A stretch of 35,046 nt of DNA from positions 1 through 35,046 of the IMG/VR virus record IMGVR_UViG_3300009085_000020. One strand, written 5' to 3'. Source of the stretch: a virus. Positions 32,701 through 35,046 of the stretch are shown piece by piece. The first letter of the stretch is position 1, and the number at the start of each line of letters is the position of its first letter. A model generated the notes under the pieces. The model had not been told where the DNA came from, searched no databases, and saw nothing but the letters and a program-made list of their open reading frames with translations. Both the position numbers and the translations under genes were made by a program.

Positions 32701-33349
32701 TTATTTTATAACTATCACCGAAGTCCTTATATGAAGTAGCAAACTTAGTAGAAGACAAGAAGCAGTTTCTCAATTGTAAATACTCTAAGCCATTGAAGCC
32801 AACTCCAGCGTAAATCTGCACTACGCTGTAAAGAGTATTTGCAGATGGAACATCAGAGGATATAGTTATTATAGTAGTATAAACATCTGTAGAACTTGAG
32901 GCCTCTCTAATATATGAGACGGCTATGTGTGTGCTATCTAAAACTGTCGCCCAAGCACCCGCTCTACCAGCATAGTTTCCGGACCCTGGAGCATCAACGT
33001 TTATAGGAGTGCCAAGTGTTATAGTGTTAGAAGAAACAGAGCCTACCACTGCTCTTAGGTCTGCACCAGTTTTTGTGTATAATACTAAGAAGTGTGTGCT
33101 ATCATAAGAAACTACATTATGGACTAAACAGTTATCAACTTCTTCTATTATTACTTCACTGCCAACAGATATGCTTGTTCCGCTTATACTACCTGCTTTT
33201 ACTCTTGCTCTATTTGATTTGCCAGAAGTAGTAGCAGTATAAGCGGCTACAAAATGAGTAGCGTCTAACTTACAAATACTATGAATAGTAGTTGCTGCTG
33301 TTCCAGTAATAACTGCTTCAGAGCCCCAAGTAAATGTAGCGTCAGCCAT
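23741..33349 (-). CDS. Giant 3,202-residue tail fibre-like repeat protein with three seven-bladed propellers
   Basis: The frame fills 9.6 kb, over a quarter of the genome. Residues ~1-391, ~1563-1916 and ~2045-2446 each hold seven ~50-residue units of the type (E)YVFNA...LDSTHFVICY.D...GTISG..ISFG, consistent with three seven-bladed beta-propellers. Dozens of ~20-residue units built on SGSITLSGSA separate and follow them (~392-727, ~887-1560, ~1917-2043, ~2447-3165). Residues ~727-887 (GNCEENDAPYLFG...STDHVDSGSYSYRLE...YYIDNVSIS) look like a CBM_4_9/jelly-roll sugar-binding domain. The last ~40 residues are a different, helical end. No signal peptide or membrane span is seen, so a virion fibre/adhesin encoded after the tail tip is the best reading. 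The ribosome site is AAATAAGGAT. Blade counts come from manual alignment. Confidence 0.85.
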   Translation of the reverse strand: MADATFTWGSEAVITGTAATTIHSICKLDATHFVAAYTATTSGKSNRARVKAGSISGTSISVGSEVIIEEVDNCLVHNVVSYDSTHFLVLYTKTGADLRAVVGSVSSNTITLGTPINVDAPGSGNYAGRAGAWATVLDSTHIAVSYIREASSSTDVYTTIITISSDVPSANTLYSVVQIYAGVGFNGLEYLQLRNCFLSSTKFATSYKDFGDSYKIKCLIHTVSSGTTITSGSETLVDATNVDVLSGARNITPVDIDSGKLMITFTGYTSTAVNKSIAATISTNTPTFGTAVAFSTQLPYVNGSHAATRASDKKDFLVFLNRATTTYSKSIVRGKISSTNTVSFDANVEISTDRTAYHHIAFLDDTHIIILYSKVGDYTYAQYGTVDWAEAVAGGTYSGSGSSTASGAASKTISFTRATSGSTTASGSAAKSYTNNYSKTAAGSFALSGAANKTIDFSRATSGSVSISGTASTNYEVAYAGAGPLVISGISSTAYSKVYPYTASGSLLVSAAALYEYSGVLYLYDATGSAFTLGGAAFTLGPLYWTGLGSIILSGSSAIEYFDPQWIYEATGSIILSGSSITIAENIYTYDCSGSITLSGEIICECEGSFAYSCSGSITISGSSANEYYVVVEYINSGSITLSGSSSYEYGNDYLYSTDGTATLSGSSTYTIELSIATSGSIILSGTCLTEVENTITITASGTITLGSGAITTIEFVYTISGSGIFGENLVVGGNCEENDAPYLFGATGFIVGLDVARSTDHVDSGSYSYRLETTQTGFSYLLLNDPQTAELSPLEIGKTYRFSERIYIPSASGITGSEIIVGVQCYIGSEEVFFISSAANTYDAWQTITIDFTVPVGTTSMVASAGYQPSSSSGLYYYIDNVSISEAQAANVALTGGHTSEVEVILYSSGTATLSGTYSSEVEVVIASSGTITLSGEATCETEVSFIEITSGNITLGGSALYEYAIEYYEYSSSGTITISGGSTFILENNYTNTEGGPVLSGGATSSIELSTLASGSIVISGSSDCEQLSDYSTTTTGSILLSGASSCEHSREFDYSGSGPISLFGGALLSYTSDYIPLTSGALLLTGSSYSTIELSALTSGSITLSGETTFDINVVYQSSGSITLLGLVDTFVEVVFNTTGDITFSGSAICSLSETHFEYEAQGYLTLSNSALFVIEIIFGSDGFVELSGAATISQTNSYIFNGDGVIVVNGEAPHSYTNEYSYSGEGLATLSGSSICEYAPDFSYLASGTITLSGSVSSNIENQYSCLATGSIILSGEYTAEANLEFETSGSAILTGSSNCEFANDYAYSADGYVSLSGTSVCIYTVVYFGDVSGTVILTGEYVSEVNVEPTCSGSILLYGLVDTFVDIRFNTSGDITFSGSAICELGSAEFVFESAGNITLSGAANFTIVSLYDANGQLLLSGNALSISSITYNSSGSITLSGSAVYYQGYEFISSGSATLSGNYTDFIIEVSPTVGGTIVLSGTVVFEIETGYRPSGTITLSGSSINFIDIALPTQGDLHLSGAAEHSFGFAYTGSGYLQTWGVGVSSAKSLLTGDGSITYGDEYLFNAQSIAYHNSSGPIDNDEFIVAFRDGGNSSRGTVVVGTITNIDDIAFGSEYVFNSGTTTSASVAMLSSSKFVIAYQDTTSSSYGQCIVGNIAVDRSISYGSEYNFNEATTSNQWTISLDSTHIVICYTDGGNSSYGTARAAVISGNEIEFGDEYVFNAASTNYISAIKIDSTHFVITYTDSNGYPTSIVATLSGKTLSFGSEYVVYSGNSIGVSTYLLDSTHYVVAFTSTHGRAVIGTISGNSISFNSATTFNTGLATYTSVFALDATHFAICYRDDNNSSYGTTIVGTISGSTVSFASEYVFNAGTTNYIKALKMNDTDYVVSYLDASNGSKGTAVVGRINWQTACFYIYSGYGSLTFASAAAKTLVLERETSGNITFYGEATTTHTRVFSKSGSGSITISGTVIREVNRITSTSGTILLGGIAQTVRDRFGNPSGGAELYGHAASYLTINIVISGVITLSGHSISSNPIGWGGEYIFDPEITGQHDVVRLDDTHIAVSWTNEDYPTTGLQNTIGIIGTVSGTSVSYGEEYITTGGDTHKKDILITRMASDKIVAIHRYGNYPTTDYHTSAQVGTIANGDEITWGEEGQFGSSGATYPSDYCIDTLSSTLVAVAYKEIGDQKSIIGVVSGSAINFPHSGTVAPNPSGRTLSNATYPSIAALDATHFVVASSNKDSDYGYGGSCYIATVVSGDEISNGLPYDFKRGTSASDETKKTDFTNVIRIDDTHFAVAYRHTGAWSGTYAYQDGYVRIGTVSSGNVITFGPEYKFSETNRISTFTMAYMDNIYGNYYFVINYVDTLTYPYTTNFTGRTRVGIVHNGDRVYFENSYVFDDSYVMLPETSNITDTEFVIAYDNDAAPYYVRTKVGSISLQQQYWADGSITMGGVADTSPFSYWAQPPHSAYLSGTASVEVHRITSGSGSTTLSGTSIREVDRIIYTSGTITLSGAASYLLYSKHHIATVSGGSILLSGVARSTLGHVYIASGSITLSGAAAKTFSINYRGSGTARLSGSAVYLEYSNDYISSIVGGSVILSGASSYLEYSNDYIGSIESGSILLSGISETVRDRFGNSGGSVIISGAAQNTIEISYIAAGAILFSGSAICDYTWTYLYDGLGNITLGDTAAYEEYSNDYISSITGGSILLSGASETVRDRFGNAGGSIYLSGIGGKQLVYLPSSSGTITLSGAVPPMWVSVYYTPYFYVSMIYLSGSAYTYYTTTGTLRLYGNPHYYYLKDIWIYRNVSGGIHTSGSASYYYIPNFTYSVRGHDRQVVLSGAATKSYTYSFLSNATFGSITLSGASITIHSRVFVSSMLGGLQINGIGIGQTSFRWYASGSATLSGISETVRDRFFRGRGWIYLSGVADTGGTSAHYYTGSGIIRLSHTVYTWAGPEYEPVIESGSITLSGAATTKQLRKYYPTVSGSITLSGAATYEEYSNNYRYRFVSGGITLSGAAVAYKFGYRYYTASGTVRLGRWATYQYSKIVLYDGAGPIAISGSSTYLLSKKYSSTSTGTILLSGNASGSIHVSTHTLGALQLGGAATYELYTKHISISIVGGSIVLSGAATGTVSKHYVYSGSGTIVLSTPPVSEIEVLEGVSEINLVFDAISNITLTADLESIVSNVVDMISQIRWVA
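23920..31990 (-). repeat. Degenerate ~60-bp coding repeats (SGSITLSG units)
   Basis: On the plus strand the phrase CCAGATAGAGTTAT and close variants recur throughout. It is the complement of the codons for ITLSG. Units are ~55-65 bp, in frame and diverged, and are interrupted by the propeller and sugar-binding segments. The near-identity of many units makes copy-number change by recombination, and assembly collapse, real possibilities. Confidence 0.85.
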
Positions 33350-33357
33350 TTGTATCC

Positions 33358-33447
33358 TTATTTAGAAGAAGTGGGCTGAGCATAAAGCCCAGCCCGTAAT
33401 AAACTTTTTGAATACCCCGTCATAGTTATACGCGGAGTAATCTTCAT
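33358..33447 (-). CDS. Possible 29-residue peptide upstream of the giant gene
   Basis: A short ATG frame (MKITPRITMTGYSKSLLRAG...) that stops just before the giant gene's ribosome site. Its opening MKITP resembles the VKITP of exon 2 immediately upstream. It could be a leader, or the remnant of a second copy of that C-terminus. No strong ribosome site precedes it. Confidence 0.3.
   Translation of the reverse strand: MKITPRITMTGYSKSLLRAGLYAQPTSSK
33373..33395 (-). terminator. Hairpin in the leader of the giant gene
   Basis: Minus-strand RNA forms a 9-bp stem GGGCTGGGC / GCTCAGCCC (one G-U pair) with a TTTAT loop, about 25 nt before the giant gene's start. It is followed only by ACTTCTTCT, so it may be a weak terminator or attenuator that tunes expression of the giant protein. 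Confidence 0.5.
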
Positions 33448-33458
33448 TGTGCCACTGC

Positions 33459-33501
33459 TCAGTCCAAACTGAGTTGGGGCGTAATTTTAACGGAACCACC
33501 G
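33459..33501 (-). CDS. Exon 2 of the intron-split virion protein
   Basis: After removal of the group I intron, one base of this exon completes the split codon and the frame continues GGSVKITPQLSLD to a TGA at 33459. This restores the kind of C-terminus expected after ...RFTDGPYAIP in exon 1 (compare endings such as G-x-I-x-V-T-P in related phage proteins). The exact 3' splice point is uncertain by 3 or 6 bases because GGC GGT GGT offers several in-frame G|N choices. Confidence 0.7.
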
Positions 33502-33731
33502 CCAGCAATTTGTTATCGTAATGGCTCTTTATCCATTACATCTTATGGTTTCTTTTCCCATAAGTTCAGACTATATCATAACCTCTTTCGAGGTCCCCGG
33601 CGTTCGTGAGAGGATTATTTCGCCTCTTAGTCGTTGAGCCTTCCCTCTTGTTAGAGGGCTTGGTTGCTGATTGCCATTTCAGGTTTCCAGCAATTAACCA
33701 GGTTTTCATAATTTCTTATGCCGCCATTTCC
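33502..33731 (-). ncRNA. Group I self-splicing intron, ~230 nt, no internal nuclease
   Basis: The minus strand shows the group I core in order. P1 is CCGUUG / UGGCGG with a GAAA loop and a U-G pair at the 5' splice site. P2 is CATAA-GAAA-TTATG. The P4-P6 region is TTGCTGGAAACC...GGCAATCAGCAACCAAGCC. The P7 strands are GGCTCAACGACTA (33628-33640) and GATATAGTCTGA (33566-33577), with a CCTC-GAAA-GAGG stem between them. Two further hairpins (CTTATGG / CCATAAG and GTAATGG / CCATTAC) follow as P9-type stems. Splicing joins exon 1 to an in-frame exon 2. Without splicing the protein would end LEMAA. The core matches subgroup IA phage introns such as T4 td. Confidence 0.9.
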
Positions 33732-34087
33732 AACGGTATAGCGTAGGGTCCATCAGTAAATCTTTCCGCCCAAAGCAATCCAGTGCCTGCACTGTCGGTT
33801 ACATAGTATCCATAGATACTTGCTTCCGCGCCAGTGAACGTGAATGTAACCTGAGCGTGGGAACCAGTAGTTGTTCCAGTAGAAGTTACTACTGTCCAGT
33901 TGGTTCCAGTTAGAGCGTTTGCAGTATAACCGTTGCCCGTGCTTTCTGTGTAAGAAGCAAGAGCATCACCCTCTGCGGGTGTTCTGTTATTGGTGAAAAG
34001 TTTTAACTTTACGTCTGAAGCCGTAGCAAAGTTTAGCATATACTTCAACATAAGAACTTCACCAACATCAGGGACTAATAGCGCCAT
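33732..34087 (-). CDS. Exon 1 of a small tail-associated virion protein
   Basis: Starting at ATG 34087 (optimal GGAGG upstream), this exon encodes about 118 residues: MALLVPDVGEVLMLKYMLNF, then LKLFTNNRTPAEGDALASY and YGYYVTDSAGTGLLWAERFT. This is a conserved small phage structural family with unknown exact role, often near tail fibre genes. The upstream ATG at 34141 lacks a ribosome site and is rejected. The unspliced frame runs 12 nt of intron and stops at 33716. Spliced to exon 2 it gives a protein of about 132 residues. Position after the receptor-binding protein suggests a tail or fibre accessory. Confidence 0.8.
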
Positions 34088-34098
34088 TGAAAACCTCC

Positions 34099-34139
34099 AA
34101 AATAAAAAAGAACATAGTTTTCTACCAACGGTAGATGTC
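34099..34139 (-). terminator. Possible terminator after the tail hub gene
   Basis: Minus-strand RNA can form CTACC-GTT-GGTAG within a wider ACAT / ATGT pairing, followed by TTTTTTATTTT. The inner stem is only 5 bp, so it is probably partial. It lies between the hub protein stop (34160) and the intron-split gene. Confidence 0.4.
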
Positions 34140-34159
34140 ATATCGGTATAGAGTTATCT

Positions 34160-35046
34160 TTATGCAGGCGAAAACTTTATGCCTGCCAACGACAATCTCG
34201 TGTTAGACGACGGCTTGACACTTCCGTCGTCCTCTATAATAACAGAGGCATAACCTCCATTGTTATCAGTTGCGAATACTAAATGTGCTGCTGGTCTATA
34301 TCCAACTGGCAAAGTGAAAGCAGATTGTCCAGCAGTTCCGTCTTTTATTACTCCCTTCAATTCTATATCTCCATCTGGGTTTATTCTATAAGCAGCAGTA
34401 TCATAACTACTTCCATAATCTACCCAAGAGTTTGTGAAAGAAGCAGGAGCAGTCCAATCAGAGTTTAGTCCTCTTACTTTACCTGTGCATATTATACTTC
34501 CGCCACTCTTTGGTATAATGAGCAAATCTAAGTCCTCATCTATAGAGACAGACCAAGGATTATCGCTGTTGTAATGTTCTATAAATGTTGTTTCGCTAAT
34601 ATAAGTGCCAGGATTGAATAATATGTCGTCCCACCATTGTCTCTGTGCCCTTGAGAATATAGTCATAGAAACTGGAGAAGAGTTTCTTGAAGCAACTGTT
34701 ATATCGCTTATAGTTGTATCATCGTCTATAGAGAACTCAAACTTCGCTGTGTCATAACCAATACCCAAGTGAATAAGACCAGTTGATAACACTGCAGAAT
34801 AAACACTGTCGTCTGATATAGATAGACCAGCGTTGTATAATCTAAACTGTAATTTGTTGTCTCCACTATATTGACCAGCATAAACGCTAAACTTCATATA
34901 AGAAAAATAAGCATAGAAAGAATATATTTGACCACTTCCCCAAACTGATAGACACCTTGCTGAATGAGTAGTAGTGCCAGAACTCTTAGGTATTATGCAA
35001 GTATTATATGAAGTAGGTGTGAATACAGTTGTCTTTACTCCAGCAG
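34160..35046 (-). CDS. Tail hub / receptor-binding protein, C-terminal part (continuation of 3604-1)
   Basis: This is the 3' end of the gene that starts at 3604. The frame reads GSGQIYSFYAYFSYMKF across the junction, so the ATG at 34897 is internal and not a true start. The first part (to about 34480) resembles a LamG/concanavalin-like sandwich, with KLQFRLYNAGLSISDDSVYS followed by WWDDILFNPGTY. The last ~100 residues match the common C-terminal phage receptor-binding module: W.D.GSSYDTAAYRINPDGD, then FTLPVGYRPAAHLVF, then the ending LSLAGIKFSPA. Such modules sit at the tips of tail proteins and bind surface glycans or proteins. The receptor cannot be read from sequence. Confidence 0.85.
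   Translation of the reverse strand, partial: AGVKTTVFTPTSYNTCIIPKSSGTTTHSARCLSVWGSGQIYSFYAYFSYMKFSVYAGQYSGDNKLQFRLYNAGLSISDDSVYSAVLSTGLIHLGIGYDTAKFEFSIDDDTTISDITVASRNSSPVSMTIFSRAQRQWWDDILFNPGTYISETTFIEHYNSDNPWSVSIDEDLDLLIIPKSGGSIICTGKVRGLNSDWTAPASFTNSWVDYGSSYDTAAYRINPDGDIELKGVIKDGTAGQSAFTLPVGYRPAAHLVFATDNNGGYASVIIEDDGSVKPSSNTRLSLAGIKFSPA
34924..35046. repeat. Terminal direct repeat, right copy (circular closure)
   Basis: Exact second copy of positions 1-123. Removing one copy leaves a 34,923-bp circle. The tail hub gene entering from position 1 continues in frame at 34923. Confidence 0.95.

Noticed and set aside
23741-33349. Diversity-generating retroelement acting on the giant fibre
   Set aside because: No reverse transcriptase gene and no template/variable repeat pair were found.
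34088-34141. Earlier ATG for the intron-split virion protein
   Set aside because: It adds 18 residues over a T-rich terminator-like segment and has no ribosome site. ATG 34087 has GGAGG at ideal spacing.
1-35046. tRNA or tmRNA genes
   Set aside because: I looked for T-arm and cloverleaf patterns in all intergenic gaps and saw none. A covariance search would be needed to be certain.

Overview
The window is a complete, circularly closed genome of an uncultivated tailed double-stranded DNA phage. The last 123 bases repeat the first 123, so the unique length is 34,923 bp. The virion genes are those of an HK97-fold siphovirus: terminase, portal fused to a MuF domain, capsid protease, major capsid protein, connector, tail terminator, tail tube, frameshifted tail chaperone, tape measure and tail hub. 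I found no integrase, excisionase or repressor, and no recognisable endolysin or holin. The host is not identifiable. Strong AAGGAG-type ribosome sites, heavy use of AGA (Arg) and ATA (Ile), and a DnaB-type helicase point to a bacterium with a moderately AT-rich genome.

The genome has two transcription blocks that diverge at about 16,460-16,520 and converge at about 23,290-23,330. The minus-strand late block runs from TerS (16,459) down through head and tail genes to position 1. It continues across the circle junction from 35,046 down to 23,442. One 1,455-residue tail hub/receptor-binding protein spans the junction. Next comes a small virion protein gene interrupted by a 230-nt group I intron. 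It is followed by a 3,202-residue fibre-like protein with three seven-bladed propeller domains separated by dozens of SGSITLSG-type repeats, and then a 100-residue beta-sandwich protein.

The plus-strand block (16,521-23,120) carries small early genes, a DnaB-like helicase, a RepO-like winged-helix protein, an HNH endonuclease and a glycosyltransferase. It ends in a four-gene cassette: a small acidic protein, a protein with RAMP/Cas7-like motifs, a metallophosphoesterase and a 74-residue protein.

The most unusual feature is in that last cassette. Five G-anchored arrays with an exact 5-nt period (9-12 units each) sit between the genes. Four of them run directly into hairpins capped by GAAA tetraloops. 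The design recalls RNA wrapped on a ring or filament protein (TRAP reads triplets at 5-nt spacing; Cas7-type proteins read RNA at regular intervals). I do not know a named element of this kind.

Other notable points: GATC appears to be completely absent from the genome, and a CCCTTTA slippery site links the two tail-chaperone frames. A repeat motif is shared between a head-region protein and the giant tail protein. A conserved hairpin-rich 3' end closes the late transcript.
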